Shown: positions 25,725 to 34,841 of the stretch, piece by piece
Position numbering within the stretch: the stretch's first letter is position 1
Layout of the letters: each line of letters begins with the position of its first letter
Source of the DNA: RGIG3528 sp964653855
Lineage (GTDB): Bacteria > Bacillota > Clostridia > Lachnospirales > Lachnospiraceae
Assembly (NCBI GenBank): GCA_964653855.1
Contig: CAZZFV010000002.1
Location: 1-64,000 of the forward strand
Length of the DNA: 64,000 nt
Direction: 5' to 3'
Notes under the pieces: model-generated
What the model saw: only the letters and a program-made list of their open reading frames with translations
What the model was told of the DNA's origin: nothing
Database searches by the model: none
Translations under genes and position numbers: made by a program

Positions 25725-28019
25725 ATGGCTGACGACGGTAAAGACTTTAAATATGTTTCAAAAAAACCGATAAGCGAGAAGTCTTTTGTGACACCTGTGG
25801 ACTTTACGAGTCCGGAGGATTTGTTTGAACGCCTTTTAAAAGAAATATATACATACAGACCCGCGACCGACGTCCAATTAATCAGAAAAGCATACGACGT
25901 CGCAAGCGAAAAGCATAAGGGTCAGGTAAGAAAATCGGGTGAACCGTATATCATTCACCCTCTTTGTGTTGCCATAATTCTTGCGGAGCTTGAACTTGAT
26001 AAGGAGACTATTGCGGCGGGAATTTTACACGATGTTGTGGAAGACACGGACATGACGCTCGAAGACGTGCGCTCGGAATTCGGTGACGAAATCGCACTTC
26101 TTGTGGACGGTGTCACAAAGCTCACACAGCTCAGCTACGACATGGACAAGGTTGAGGTACAGGCGGAAAATCTTCGTAAGATGTTTCTTGCCATGGCACG
26201 CGATATCCGAGTTATCATGATAAAGCTTGCGGACAGACTTCACAACATGCGTACCATGCAATATCAATCCGCCCAAAAGCAGCTCGAAAAGGCGCACGAA
26301 ACGCTTGATATTTATGCGCCGCTTGCGCAGCGTCTCGGTATCAGCCGCATCAAGATCGAGCTTGACGATTTGTCGCTTAAGATTATCGAGCCCGAAATCT
26401 ATGCCGATCTTGAAGAAAAAATCGCGTTACGCAAAAATGAGCGCGAGGCCTTTATCGACAGCCGTATCGACGAAATAGCCGAAAAGATCGAGGAAGGTCA
26501 GGTGCATGCCCAGATTGACGGGCGCATAAAGCATTTTTTCAGCATTTACAAGAAAATGAAAAACCAGGGGAAGACTCTGGACCAGATATACGATCTTTAC
26601 GCAATCCGCATAATTGTGGACAGCGTAAAGGATTGTTATGCCGCACTCGGAATTATTCACGAAATGTATAAGCCGATTCCGGGGCGTTTTAAAGATTATA
26701 TCGCGATGCCGAAGGCCAACAATTACCAATCCCTTCACACAACGCTTATTGCGCCGAACGGATTGCCTTTTGAAGTGCAAATAAGAACGATGGAGATGCA
26801 CAGGGTTGCCGAATACGGTATCGCCGCACACTGGAAATACAAGGAAGCGCAAAACGGCATTAAGTCGGACGCAAAAGAAGAAGAAAAGATGGCATGGCTC
26901 CGTCAAATTCTTGAATGGCAGCAGGAAATGTCCGACAACAAGGAATTTTTGTCAAACGTAAAATCCGACCTCGACCTTTTTTCGGATTACGTTTATTGCT
27001 TTACGCCGACGGGCGACGTAAAGACTCTTCCTACGGGTTCGACGCCCATTGATTTTGCGTATTCGATTCATTCGGCGGTAGGCAACAAAATGGTGGGCGC
27101 ACGTGCGAACGGACGCCTTGTTACCGTGGATTACGAAATCCAAAACGGCGACAGAATGGAAATCATTACGTCCCAAAACTCCAAGGGACCGAGCCGCGAC
27201 TGGCTTAACATCGTAAAGAGCGGTCAGGCGAGAAACAAGATAAATCAATGGTTTAAGACGGAATTAAAAGAGGACAACGTCGTACACGGCAAGGAATTAA
27301 TGCTTGCCTATTGTAAGTCAAAGAGCATTGTCCCGTCGGATATTTTGAAGCCCGAATTTATGGATGTCACCATGCAAAAGTACGGTTTCCGCGATTGGGA
27401 TTCCGTGCTTGCGGCAATAGGACACGGCGGATTAAAGGAAGGTCAGATTGTAAACCGTCTTCTCGAAGAACTCGAAAAGAAAAAGAAACACGATCTTACC
27501 GACGAAAAGGTGCTTGAAACGATTGCCGAAACGAAGAATCAAAAGAAGCCCATCGAAGTCAAGGCAAAGTCGGGAATCGTTGTGCAGGGCGCGGGAGATT
27601 TGGCCGTTCACTTTTCGAAATGCTGTTCGCCCGTTCCCGGTGACGAAATCGTTGGATTTGTTACGCGCGGACGCGGTATATCGATTCACAGAACGGATTG
27701 CATAAACGTAATAAATGCGTCGGAGGAAGAAAGACGGAGACTCGTGAGTGCCGAATGGAGCATGAGCGAAGGAAACGGAAGATATTTCACCGAAATCAAT
27801 ATTTATGCGCAAAACCGCAGCGGAATGATACTTGACATATCAAAGGTGATGACCGAAAACAAGCTTGACATGACAAGCGTAAACAGCCATGTGAGCAAGT
27901 CGGGAACGGCAACGATTACGCTCGGCTTTGAAATAAACGGAACGGAAGAACTTACGGCGCTTATTGCAAAGCTTCGCAAGATTCCGGGCGTTGTGGACAT
28001 AGAAAGAACCATGGGATGA
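25725..28019 (+). CDS. rel: Bifunctional (p)ppGpp synthetase/hydrolase
   Basis: A 764-residue stringent-response enzyme. Domains in order: HD hydrolase (KSGEPYIIHPL, GILHDVVEDT intact, so hydrolysis is expected), synthetase (YDLYAIRIIVD, RFKDYIAMPKANNYQSLHTT), TGS (VYCFTPTGDVKTLP), helical and zinc-finger region (FSKCCSPVPGDEI) and a C-terminal ACT domain (SGMILDISKVMTENKL). No second RelA/SpoT homologue is nearby, as expected for Firmicutes. ATG 25725 has GGAG 7 nt upstream. The stop overlaps the hemZ start by 4 nt (ATGA). Confidence 0.97.
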   Translation: MADDGKDFKYVSKKPISEKSFVTPVDFTSPEDLFERLLKEIYTYRPATDVQLIRKAYDVASEKHKGQVRKSGEPYIIHPLCVAIILAELELDKETIAAGILHDVVEDTDMTLEDVRSEFGDEIALLVDGVTKLTQLSYDMDKVEVQAENLRKMFLAMARDIRVIMIKLADRLHNMRTMQYQSAQKQLEKAHETLDIYAPLAQRLGISRIKIELDDLSLKIIEPEIYADLEEKIALRKNEREAFIDSRIDEIAEKIEEGQVHAQIDGRIKHFFSIYKKMKNQGKTLDQIYDLYAIRIIVDSVKDCYAALGIIHEMYKPIPGRFKDYIAMPKANNYQSLHTTLIAPNGLPFEVQIRTMEMHRVAEYGIAAHWKYKEAQNGIKSDAKEEEKMAWLRQILEWQQEMSDNKEFLSNVKSDLDLFSDYVYCFTPTGDVKTLPTGSTPIDFAYSIHSAVGNKMVGARANGRLVTVDYEIQNGDRMEIITSQNSKGPSRDWLNIVKSGQARNKINQWFKTELKEDNVVHGKELMLAYCKSKSIVPSDILKPEFMDVTMQKYGFRDWDSVLAAIGHGGLKEGQIVNRLLEELEKKKKHDLTDEKVLETIAETKNQKKPIEVKAKSGIVVQGAGDLAVHFSKCCSPVPGDEIVGFVTRGRGISIHRTDCINVINASEEERRRLVSAEWSMSEGNGRYFTEINIYAQNRSGMILDISKVMTENKLDMTSVNSHVSKSGTATITLGFEINGTEELTALIAKLRKIPGVVDIERTMG

Positions 28020-29623
28020 GAAAACAGATAAACATATATATCGACGGAATCGATTATTCACAGGACATAGGCCCTCTTGTCAAGGCCTTTTACGGCGATG
28101 CGGACATAAAAACGACTTTCATGGGCGAGCTTTATGATTTGAATCCGCCTTCGGATGACAAGGTAAAGCGGTCGCACGGACAGATAGAGGAGCCGGAGAT
28201 TGTCGGACGGATTGAATTTCGTTTGAATGAAAATACAATTTTGATTTATGCTGAGGTTTACGGAAAAACCGAAACCGCCACAGACAAATTTACCGATTTA
28301 AGTGACAAAACATATAAAAACACAGGCGCCCCCGACAGAAGAATGTACAGAAATCATCTTCACAGGGCGCTTTATGATGTTTTATATAAGTTATCGGGGC
28401 GGACGTTGCCTTGGGGAACGCTTACCGGCGTGCGTCCCACAAAGCAAATGCTCGATATGAAGTGTTCGGATATTCCGGATGACGAAATTATCGATTATTA
28501 CAAAAAAGAATATCTTGTTACGGACAAAAAAGCATCTCTTGCTTTAAAAGTCGCAAAAAGTGAGATTAAGCTTTTAACGGGTCTCACGTTTTCCGACACA
28601 TACAGTCTTTATGTGGGAGTACCTTTTTGCCCGAGCATTTGTCTTTATTGCTCATTTTCTTCTTATCCTCTAAGTAAATACGGGGAACTACGGGAAGCGT
28701 ATGTTAACGCACTCTTAAAGGAACTCGCAGAAACCGCGCATATAATGAAAAACAAAAAGCTCATAAGCATTTATTTTGGCGGCGGCACACCGACTACACT
28801 TGAGCCTTCAGACCTCGCCTTAATTATCGATAAGATAAAGGAATGCTTTGATTTGCGTAATTTAAGGGAATGGACCGTTGAAGCCGGTCGCCCCGACAGC
28901 ATTACCGAAGAAAAATTGCAAGTGCTTTTTGATAAGGGAATAACGAGAATTTCGATAAATCCGCAATCCATGCAGCAAAAAACGCTTGACGTTATAGGGC
29001 GCCGCCATACGGTTACGGATGTCACGGACAAATTTAATCTTGCGAGAAAGATGGGTTTTGACAATATAAATATGGATCTCATTGCGGGATTAAACGGCGA
29101 GACGATCGATGATTTTAAAGATACGCTCGTAAAAATCGGAGATTTAAACCCCGATTCCGTTACGGTGCATACTCTTGCTATAAAGCGTGCGGCAAGATTG
29201 AAAGCCGAAATCGACGAATACAGAGATAATTTGAGTCACGAAACAAGCCTTATGACGGACGCTGCGGAAGTGTTTATGGAAGAAAAAGGTTATTTTCCGT
29301 ATTATCTTTACAGACAGAAAAATATGTCCGACAATCTTGAAAACGTGGGCTATGCAAGGCCCGGCAAGGAAGGACTTTACAATGTCCTTATCATGGAAGA
29401 ATGTCATACGATAGCCGCATGCGGTGCGGGAGCGGCATCAAAGCTTGTGAGAAGCGACGAGGTCTTCGGAAACGGATTTATGAACGATATTTACGACAAT
29501 GTTTCAGAAAAATACAATGTTCGTAAGATTGAGCGCGCCGAAAACGTGAAAAGTGTGACGGATTATATTTCGCGTATAGATGAAATGATCGAAAGAAAGA
29601 AAAAGCTTTTTGAAGGTATTTGA
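28016..29623 (+). CDS. hemZ: HemZ-type radical SAM protein
   Basis: A 535-residue radical-SAM enzyme of the HemN/HemZ group. After a ~180-residue N-terminal region (with LPWGTLTGVRPTK) comes the [4Fe-4S] motif CPSICLYC (C-x3-C-x2-C), SIYFGGGTPTTL, VEAGRPDSIT and the partial TIM-barrel strands NINMDLIAGLNGET. HemZ is annotated as oxygen-independent coproporphyrinogen III dehydrogenase, but its role is less certain than that of HemN, and no other haem genes are present here. Translationally coupled to rel (4-nt overlap) and followed within 13 nt by an HD-GYP gene. Confidence 0.92.
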   Translation: MRKQINIYIDGIDYSQDIGPLVKAFYGDADIKTTFMGELYDLNPPSDDKVKRSHGQIEEPEIVGRIEFRLNENTILIYAEVYGKTETATDKFTDLSDKTYKNTGAPDRRMYRNHLHRALYDVLYKLSGRTLPWGTLTGVRPTKQMLDMKCSDIPDDEIIDYYKKEYLVTDKKASLALKVAKSEIKLLTGLTFSDTYSLYVGVPFCPSICLYCSFSSYPLSKYGELREAYVNALLKELAETAHIMKNKKLISIYFGGGTPTTLEPSDLALIIDKIKECFDLRNLREWTVEAGRPDSITEEKLQVLFDKGITRISINPQSMQQKTLDVIGRRHTVTDVTDKFNLARKMGFDNINMDLIAGLNGETIDDFKDTLVKIGDLNPDSVTVHTLAIKRAARLKAEIDEYRDNLSHETSLMTDAAEVFMEEKGYFPYYLYRQKNMSDNLENVGYARPGKEGLYNVLIMEECHTIAACGAGAASKLVRSDEVFGNGFMNDIYDNVSEKYNVRKIERAENVKSVTDYISRIDEMIERKKKLFEGI

Positions 29624-29636
29624 GGGATTTTGGGAA

Positions 29637-30272
29637 ATGTTTTTTGATTCTGACAGGGAAATAAGAGGAATATTGTATAAACTGGATATGCAGGGGATCG
29701 TGACGGAAGATTTGCTTGACAGCATCGATCACGGAAAATTGGTTTCGGAAATCGTTTTGATGCTGGGGCGAGAGATGAATTTACCCGAAAATCTTCTTGA
29801 AACGATTTACAATGCGGCCTGTGTGCATGACGTGGGAAAACTTAAGCTTTCCGCAAATCTGTACGGGCGCGACAAAACATCGATGCACGTCGAAGAAGTC
29901 CGTCACATGAGAATGCATGCGAGACTCGGTGCCGAAATGCTTTCAAAGTGCGATTATCCCGAAGAAATAGTGTCGGCGGTTTATCATCACCATGAGTGCT
30001 ACGACGGCAGCGGCTATCCCGACAACCTAAAGGGAAACGATATTCCTTACAGCTCAAGATTCATTAAGATTTGCGATGCTTTTGCGGCACTTATTTCCGA
30101 CAGGCCGTATCGCTCGGGATTTGAAAAAGAAGAAGCGATCGGAATGATGATCGACGATAACAGGGAATACGACATAGAAATTTTTCTCGAATTTTTGAAA
30201 CTTGTAAATTCCCCCGAGTTTGACAAAATAACGGATATGGCGAAGGAATTTAACAAAAAACACTCATATTAA
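29637..30272 (+). CDS. HD-GYP domain protein
   Basis: A 211-residue stand-alone HD-GYP protein, probably a cyclic di-GMP phosphodiesterase. Its signatures are complete: VHDVGKLKLS, MRMHARLGAEML, HHHECYDGSGYPDNLKG and RFIKICDAFAALISDRPYR. No receiver or membrane domain is attached; the first ~25 residues may be a short adaptor. ATG 29637 has GAGGGA 9 nt upstream; an in-frame TTG at 29610 inside hemZ is less likely. Last gene of the thyA-to-here run, followed by a terminator. Confidence 0.92.
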   Translation: MFFDSDREIRGILYKLDMQGIVTEDLLDSIDHGKLVSEIVLMLGREMNLPENLLETIYNAACVHDVGKLKLSANLYGRDKTSMHVEEVRHMRMHARLGAEMLSKCDYPEEIVSAVYHHHECYDGSGYPDNLKGNDIPYSSRFIKICDAFAALISDRPYRSGFEKEEAIGMMIDDNREYDIEIFLEFLKLVNSPEFDKITDMAKEFNKKHSY

Positions 30273-30316
30273 AAAAACAAACCCCACACGTCGTTTGACA
30301 TGTGGGGACTTTTTTT
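30271..30316. terminator. Bidirectional terminator between the HD-GYP gene and aspS
   Basis: CCCCACA / TGTGGGG stem with A7 on the left and T7 on the right, between convergent genes. Confidence 0.92.
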
Positions 30317-32078
30317 ACTTGTTTTCCGGCATAACAATCGCAATGTGGTCTTCCTTAAGCTGCTTTTCGGTAACTTCTGCGGGAGCACCCATCATGAGAT
30401 CCTGCGCATTCTTGTTCATAGGGAAGGCGATTACCTCGCGGATTGCTTCCTGTCCCAAAATCAGCATAACCATACGGTCGATTCCGGGAGCGATTCCTCC
30501 GTGCGGCGGTGCACCGTAACAGAAAGCGTTGTACATGGCGGGGAACTTTGCCTTAACGTCCTCTTCGCCGAGTCTTACTATCTTGAATGCCTCAACCATT
30601 ATTTCGGGATCGTGGTTTCTGATTGCTCCCGACGAAAGCTCGACACCGTTACATACAAGGTCGTATTGATATGCGAGAATGTCAAGCGGATCCTGTGTCT
30701 TTAATGCGTTAAGTCCGCCCTTCGGCATTGAGAAGGGATTGTGGCAGAATTCGAGTTCGCCCGATTCTTCACCGATTTCGTACATGGGGAAATCGACAAT
30801 CCAGCAAAATTCGTAGCATTCTTTCTTCATATGAGAAGGACAAAGTGCGCCGAGAAGCTTTCTCATAACACCCGCCGTTTTTTGTGCCGCGGAGAGTGTT
30901 CCGGCAGCGAGTGCGACAAAGTCGCCGGGCTTAAGATTAAGCGCATTTATCACTTCTTCTTTCTTGTTTACAAGGAATTTTGAAATTCCGCCGACAAATT
31001 CTCCCGAGTCATCGAGTCTGAACCAATAGCCTTTTGAGGCGGTTATTACTTCGGTTTCCGCCATGAGTGCGTCTATTTGCTTACGTGTTGCGGAAAAATT
31101 GTCAACGACAACGGCTTTAACAGTCTTACCCGCAAAAGGCTCAAATCCGCAATCGGAGAGCGCTTCTGTTGCGTCCGTGAGAACAAGATCGATTCGGAGA
31201 TCAGGCTTATCGGAACCGTACTTATCCATTGCCGTGCGGTAAGGAATACGTACAAACGGAGCCTTTGACGCTGTTTTGTAAACACCGTATTTTGCAAAAA
31301 CGGGAGGAAGAACATCTTCGATTACGGCAAATATGTCTTCCTGGGACGCAAATGCCATTTCCATGTCGAGCTGGTAAAATTCACCCGGGCTTCTGTCGGC
31401 ACGAGCGTCTTCGTCACGGAAGCAGGGGGCAATCTGGAAATATCTGTCAAAGCCCGCCGTCATGAGAAGCTGCTTAAATTGCTGAGGAGCCTGGGGAAGC
31501 GCATAAAATTTTCCCGGGAAATTACGCGCGGGAACAAGATAGTCACGTGCGCCTTCGGGGGAAGATGCGGTAAGTATCGGAGTCGTGATTTCGAGGAAAT
31601 CGTGTGCAATCATGGCATTTCTGAGTTCCGATACGATTTTGCTTCTGATAACGATATTCCGCTTAACTTCGGGATTACGAAGGTCGAGATAGCGGTATTT
31701 GAGACGCGTGTTTTCGTCGGCGTCCTTGGAGCTGTTGATTTCAAACGGAAGCGAGTTGTAGATGCACTTTCCGAGAACTTCGATCGAATCCGGAACCACC
31801 TCGATTTCACCTGTCGGAAGTGCGGGATTCTTTGATGAACGTTCACGTACGACACCCGTTACCGAGATCGTCGATTCCTTGTTGATGCCGCTGATTACGG
31901 ACATCATTTCTTCTGTTTCGATTACGAGCTGCGTTGTGCCGTAAAAATCGCGGAGTACGGCAAACCCTAAGTTTTTGCTGACTTTACGCAAATTCTCAAA
32001 CCAGCCTGCAAGGGTGACTTTTTGATTTACGTCCGTGATACGAAGCTCATTGCAATTATGAGTTCTTGACTGAGTCAT
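30315..32078 (-). CDS. aspS: Aspartyl-tRNA synthetase
   Basis: A 587-residue class IIb synthetase of the bacterial type. An OB-fold anticodon domain (VTLAGWFENLRK) is followed by the catalytic domain (YLDLRNPEVKRN, SSPEGARDYLVPARN, ALPQAPQQFKQLLM, FRDEDARADRSPGEFYQLDME), the bacterial GAD insertion (about 285-420) and motif 3 (APPHGGIAPGIDRMVML). Start 32078 is the ATG with AAAGGA upstream; the frame stays open further upstream but without a start signal. There is no room for a T-box. Whether it is discriminating or also charges tRNA-Asn cannot be told here. Confidence 0.97.
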   Translation of the reverse strand: MTQSRTHNCNELRITDVNQKVTLAGWFENLRKVSKNLGFAVLRDFYGTTQLVIETEEMMSVISGINKESTISVTGVVRERSSKNPALPTGEIEVVPDSIEVLGKCIYNSLPFEINSSKDADENTRLKYRYLDLRNPEVKRNIVIRSKIVSELRNAMIAHDFLEITTPILTASSPEGARDYLVPARNFPGKFYALPQAPQQFKQLLMTAGFDRYFQIAPCFRDEDARADRSPGEFYQLDMEMAFASQEDIFAVIEDVLPPVFAKYGVYKTASKAPFVRIPYRTAMDKYGSDKPDLRIDLVLTDATEALSDCGFEPFAGKTVKAVVVDNFSATRKQIDALMAETEVITASKGYWFRLDDSGEFVGGISKFLVNKKEEVINALNLKPGDFVALAAGTLSAAQKTAGVMRKLLGALCPSHMKKECYEFCWIVDFPMYEIGEESGELEFCHNPFSMPKGGLNALKTQDPLDILAYQYDLVCNGVELSSGAIRNHDPEIMVEAFKIVRLGEEDVKAKFPAMYNAFCYGAPPHGGIAPGIDRMVMLILGQEAIREVIAFPMNKNAQDLMMGAPAEVTEKQLKEDHIAIVMPENK

Positions 32079-32140
32079 AATGTTATTCCTTTCTGTAAAA
32101 GTGCCGGATGCATTAAACATACGGACATATCTAAAGCAGT

Positions 32141-32170
32141 ATTTTATCACGACAGGGGATATGAAAGCAA
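32141..32170 (-). promoter_or_regulatory. aspS promoter candidate
   Basis: On the minus strand: TTGCTT, 18-nt spacer, TAAAAT, about 63 nt upstream of the aspS start. Confidence 0.45.
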
Positions 32171-32215
32171 GAGCGAATAAAAAGTAGTTATCGTCGGATG
32201 ACAACGGAAAATGTT

Positions 32216-32242
32216 TTGAAATACATTAAAATGTGATATAAT
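32216..32242 (+). promoter_or_regulatory. mgsA promoter
   Basis: TTGAAA, 15-nt spacer, TATAAT preceded by TGA (extended -10). The extended element compensates for the short spacer. Confidence 0.65.
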
Positions 32243-32270
32243 GAATTTTGTAAAGCAAAAGGAGGAGAAA

Positions 32271-32750
32271 ATGGAAAATTTTGAGAGTGATTACATCACA
32301 ATGACAATCGGAAAACAAAAAAACATTGCGCTTATAGCACATGACGGAATGAAGCCGCAGCTTATCGAGTGGTGCGAAGAAAATAAGGAAATTTTGAAGC
32401 ATCATTTTCTTTGCGGAACCGGAACAACGGCTCGTATGATTACGGACAAGACGGGACTTCCCGTGCGCGGATACAATTCCGGCCCTCTCGGCGGTGACCA
32501 GCAGATCGGCGCAAAGATTGTGGAAGGAAAGATAGATTTTGTGGTGTTTTTGTCGGATCCTTTTACGGCTCAGCCGCACGACCCGGACGTAAAGGCACTC
32601 TTAAGAATTGCGGCCGTTTATGATATCCCGATCGCAAACACCAAGGCAACGGCCGATTTTATGCTTCATTCGTATTTTATGGACAAGGAATACGAGCATA
32701 AAATAATAAATTTTGATAAGCAAGTGAGAGACAGGGCTAAAAATTTATAG
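32271..32750 (+). CDS. mgsA: Methylglyoxal synthase
   Basis: A 159-residue enzyme converting dihydroxyacetone phosphate to methylglyoxal and phosphate, a bypass relieving sugar-phosphate build-up. It shows IALIAHDGMKPQLIEW, CGTGTTARMI, SGPLGGDQQIGA with the catalytic Asp, FVVFLSDPFTAQPHDPDVKAL and PIANTKATADFML. Start 32271 has AAAGGAGG upstream; an in-frame ATG at 32241 lies at the -10 box and is rejected. Monocistronic. Its presence suits an organism with large sugar uptake. Confidence 0.96.
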   Translation: MENFESDYITMTIGKQKNIALIAHDGMKPQLIEWCEENKEILKHHFLCGTGTTARMITDKTGLPVRGYNSGPLGGDQQIGAKIVEGKIDFVVFLSDPFTAQPHDPDVKALLRIAAVYDIPIANTKATADFMLHSYFMDKEYEHKIINFDKQVRDRAKNL

Positions 32751-32757
32751 GGATAAA

Positions 32758-32795
32758 GAAAAAAAGAAAAGACGTTCAAAAAACGTCTTTTCTTC
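32758..32795. terminator. Bidirectional terminator between mgsA and csp
   Basis: 11-bp stem GAAAAGACGTT / AACGTCTTTTC with an A-run on the left; serves both convergent genes. Confidence 0.85.
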
Positions 32796-32906
32796 TTCCT
32801 CACATTAATACAATATAACTGTTTCCCCTATAAAACCATGCACCGTACAAACGTATGACGCAAAGGCTCGTTTATAATGAAAAAGGTACATTGAAAAGCG
32901 TGACGA

Positions 32907-33104
32907 TTAGCACTTTGTTACATTAACTGCCTGAGGTCCTTTTTTACCTTCGGTGATGTCAAATGTAACTGCCTGGCCTTCTTCAAGAGACTTGAAGCCA
33001 TCGTTGTTGATGCCTGAGAAGTGAACGAAAACGTCCTTGCCCTCTTCATCCTGGATGAAGCCATAGCCCTTTTGGTTGTTAAACCACTTAACAGTACCCT
33101 GCAT
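32907..33104 (-). CDS. csp: Cold-shock domain protein (CspA family)
   Basis: A 65-residue single cold-shock domain that binds single-stranded RNA or DNA. RNP1 (KGYGFIQ) and RNP2 (VFVHFS) are intact. Start 33104 has GGAGG upstream. It has its own consensus promoter and a ~60-nt leader that contains a perfect CGGACA / TGTCCG hairpin (33142-33157); csp leaders are often structured for thermoregulation. Confidence 0.97.
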   Translation of the reverse strand: MQGTVKWFNNQKGYGFIQDEEGKDVFVHFSGINNDGFKSLEEGQAVTFDITEGKKGPQAVNVTKC

Positions 33105-33141
33105 TTTGAAAATCCTCCAAAAAATTAAAAAAAATTGCTTG

Positions 33142-33157
33142 CGGACACAATTGTCCG
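33142..33157 (-). promoter_or_regulatory. Hairpin in the csp leader
   Basis: Perfect 6-bp inverted repeat CGGACA-N4-TGTCCG between the promoter and the ribosome binding site. Confidence 0.45.
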
Positions 33158-33166
33158 ACAAGTGGA

Positions 33167-33195
33167 AATATAGCATTTTGGCACGTGAATGTCAA
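33167..33195 (-). promoter_or_regulatory. csp promoter
   Basis: On the minus strand TTGACA (33195-33190), 17-nt spacer, TATATT (33172-33167). Confidence 0.85.
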
Positions 33196-33266
33196 TTGAA
33201 AAAGCTTTGAAAAAGTTAAAAAGTTTTACGTTTTGTATAAAACAATGCATGTGAAAGGAATGTAAA

Positions 33267-33806
33267 ATGAAACTTGTTGTTTCGTCAAAAAAAGATATGA
33301 AAAAAATAAAGGCGCTCTACAACACCGCATTTCCGAAGGACGAGAGAACATTACCGTTTTTTATTATGAAAAATAAGGTAAATATGGGAAAGGCTAAAAT
33401 GCTTTCATTATATGACGATGAGGATAATTTCGCGGGCTTTGCCTATTTGATTGAGGGAGAAAGGGCAATATATCTTTCTTTTCTTGCAATTAATTATAGT
33501 GCACGCGGAAAAGGCATGGGAACTTTTGTTTTAAAAGAATTACAAAAATTATATGCCGGAAAACCCGTTTTCCTTGCACTTGAAACTTTGGACGAAAATG
33601 CCGAAAACTACGCGGAACGTGTGAAACGGCACAAATTTTATTTAAAAGCGGGACTTGTTGATTTGCCTTATATAATGCGCGAAAAACATGTTATCTATAT
33701 GACGATGGGAACGGATGTAAAGATTACTCCCGATGATTACAATATTCCCGTAAACCGGTTTTTGGGATTTTTTTGGAAGAAATTCGTAAATACGGAGATG
33801 TATTAA
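33267..33806 (+). CDS. GNAT-family N-acetyltransferase
   Basis: A 179-residue acetyltransferase fold. The acetyl-CoA pyrophosphate loop is SARGKGMGTFVL (R-G-K-G-x-G) after the beta strand IYLSFLAI, with the later YLKAGLVDLPYIM segment typical of the GNAT C-terminal half. The substrate is unknown; members modify small amines, antibiotics or protein N-termini. Its 3' end overlaps a small HTH-like frame. Confidence 0.88.
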   Translation: MKLVVSSKKDMKKIKALYNTAFPKDERTLPFFIMKNKVNMGKAKMLSLYDDEDNFAGFAYLIEGERAIYLSFLAINYSARGKGMGTFVLKELQKLYAGKPVFLALETLDENAENYAERVKRHKFYLKAGLVDLPYIMREKHVIYMTMGTDVKITPDDYNIPVNRFLGFFWKKFVNTEMY

Positions 33807-33988
33807 GTTGTGTTATTTCGCTAAACCTTTACGTTCGATTGATAGCGGCGCTTCTTTCTGATAAAATGAGGGCAAGTGAAAAATTTGATCTTATCGGCTG
33901 CTCTTTGGATCAGATTGCGGCTGTTGCGGGAATGAATGTGAAAACAGTAAAAAATGTTATAAAAAATGCACAGCCGGTTTTGGCGTAA
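33773..33988 (+). CDS. Possible small helix-turn-helix protein
   Basis: A 71-residue frame starting at a TTG inside the GNAT gene (34-nt overlap). Its C-terminal half, CSLDQIAAVAGMNVKTVKNV, reads as a helix-turn-helix like sigma region 4 or the small HTH proteins of Clostridia, and the N-terminal half is amphipathic helix. No good ribosome site is seen at the TTG, so the start may differ (TTG 33839 or ATG 33866). A terminator follows soon after the stop, which supports a real gene end. Function unknown. Confidence 0.5.
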   Translation: MEEIRKYGDVLSCVISLNLYVRLIAALLSDKMRASEKFDLIGCSLDQIAAVAGMNVKTVKNVIKNAQPVLA

Positions 33989-34013
33989 GTAAAAACGGCA
34001 AATTAAATATTTT

Positions 34014-34058
34014 AAATACGCATATGACGATAATCGCTTGCCTTATGCGTATTTTTTT
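34014..34058 (+). terminator. Terminator after the GNAT/HTH genes
   Basis: AAATACGCATA / TATGCGTATTT stem with a 19-nt loop and T7. Confidence 0.8.
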
Positions 34059-34106
34059 GGTACAGGTGACAAAATGCACAAAAAAAATTTGTTAACTGTA
34101 TTTTTT

Positions 34107-34135
34107 TTGTTGCATTTTTATAAATATAGTATAAA
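34107..34135 (+). promoter_or_regulatory. tetR-operon promoter
   Basis: TTGTTG, 17-nt spacer, TATAAA, immediately upstream of the palindromic operator. Confidence 0.55.
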
Positions 34136-34143
34136 ATATTCTT

Positions 34144-34159
34144 GTGAATATTTATTCAC
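34144..34159 (+). promoter_or_regulatory. TetR-type operator
   Basis: Perfect 16-bp palindrome GTGAATATTTATTCAC placed at the predicted transcription start and 12 nt before the regulator gene; typical autoregulatory site of TetR repressors. Confidence 0.75.
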
Positions 34160-34171
34160 GAGAGGACAGAA

Positions 34172-34804
34172 ATGTATAAAAAACTTACGGACGACAGGCT
34201 TATCAATTTAATAAATGCGGGAATCGACGAATTTGCGGAAAAAGGGTTTACATCTGCAAATTTAAATGCGATTGCCGTGCGGGCAGGAGTCAGCGTCGGA
34301 GTTATATATAAATATTTTAAGGATAAAGAGGAATTTTTTCTTTTTTGCGTGAGGGACTGCCTTAAGGAGCTTAACAATACGCTTTGCGCGGTTGTAAACG
34401 CCGAAGGAAATTTAAAGGAAAGTCTTGAACGTGTAATCGACACACTCATCGCTCATGCGAAAAAGAACAAAAATATTAACCGCATGTACCATGAAATCAC
34501 ATCGGGCGGAGCAAGAAAATATGCGGATGTTTTGGCTAAAGAAGTTGAACTGGAATCTGCGGGCGTTTATACGGAACTTATAAAAAAGGCAAAGGAATCG
34601 GGAGAGTGTAAAACGGATATCGATCCCGGACTTTTTGCGTTTTTCACGGATAATCTTTTTATGATGGTTCAATTTTCGTTTTGCTGTGATTATTACCGCG
34701 AAAGAATAAAAATTTATTGCGGTGCGGATATATTTGAAAACGAAGAGCGCGTAAAAGGGGAACTCATAAAATTTATTGCGGGAGCGCTCGGAATAAGGGG
34801 ATAA
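34172..34804 (+). CDS. TetR-family transcriptional regulator
   Basis: A 210-residue repressor. The N-terminal helix-turn-helix is canonical: DRLINLINAGIDEFAEKGF, then NAIAVRAGVSVGVIYKYFKD. The C-terminal ligand-binding part has no diagnostic motif. It heads a co-directional run with the sugar kinase 37 nt downstream, so it probably controls its own operon through the palindrome at 34144. GAGAGGA precedes the ATG. Confidence 0.93.
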   Translation: MYKKLTDDRLINLINAGIDEFAEKGFTSANLNAIAVRAGVSVGVIYKYFKDKEEFFLFCVRDCLKELNNTLCAVVNAEGNLKESLERVIDTLIAHAKKNKNINRMYHEITSGGARKYADVLAKEVELESAGVYTELIKKAKESGECKTDIDPGLFAFFTDNLFMMVQFSFCCDYYRERIKIYCGADIFENEERVKGELIKFIAGALGIRG

Positions 34805-34841
34805 AGGTATTTTTGATATATAAATGTATTTGGGAGGAAAC

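Noticed and set aside
32873..32878. TATAAT on the plus strand downstream of mgsA as a promoter
   Set aside because: No -35 at proper distance and no gene on the plus strand before the csp gene, which runs in the opposite direction.
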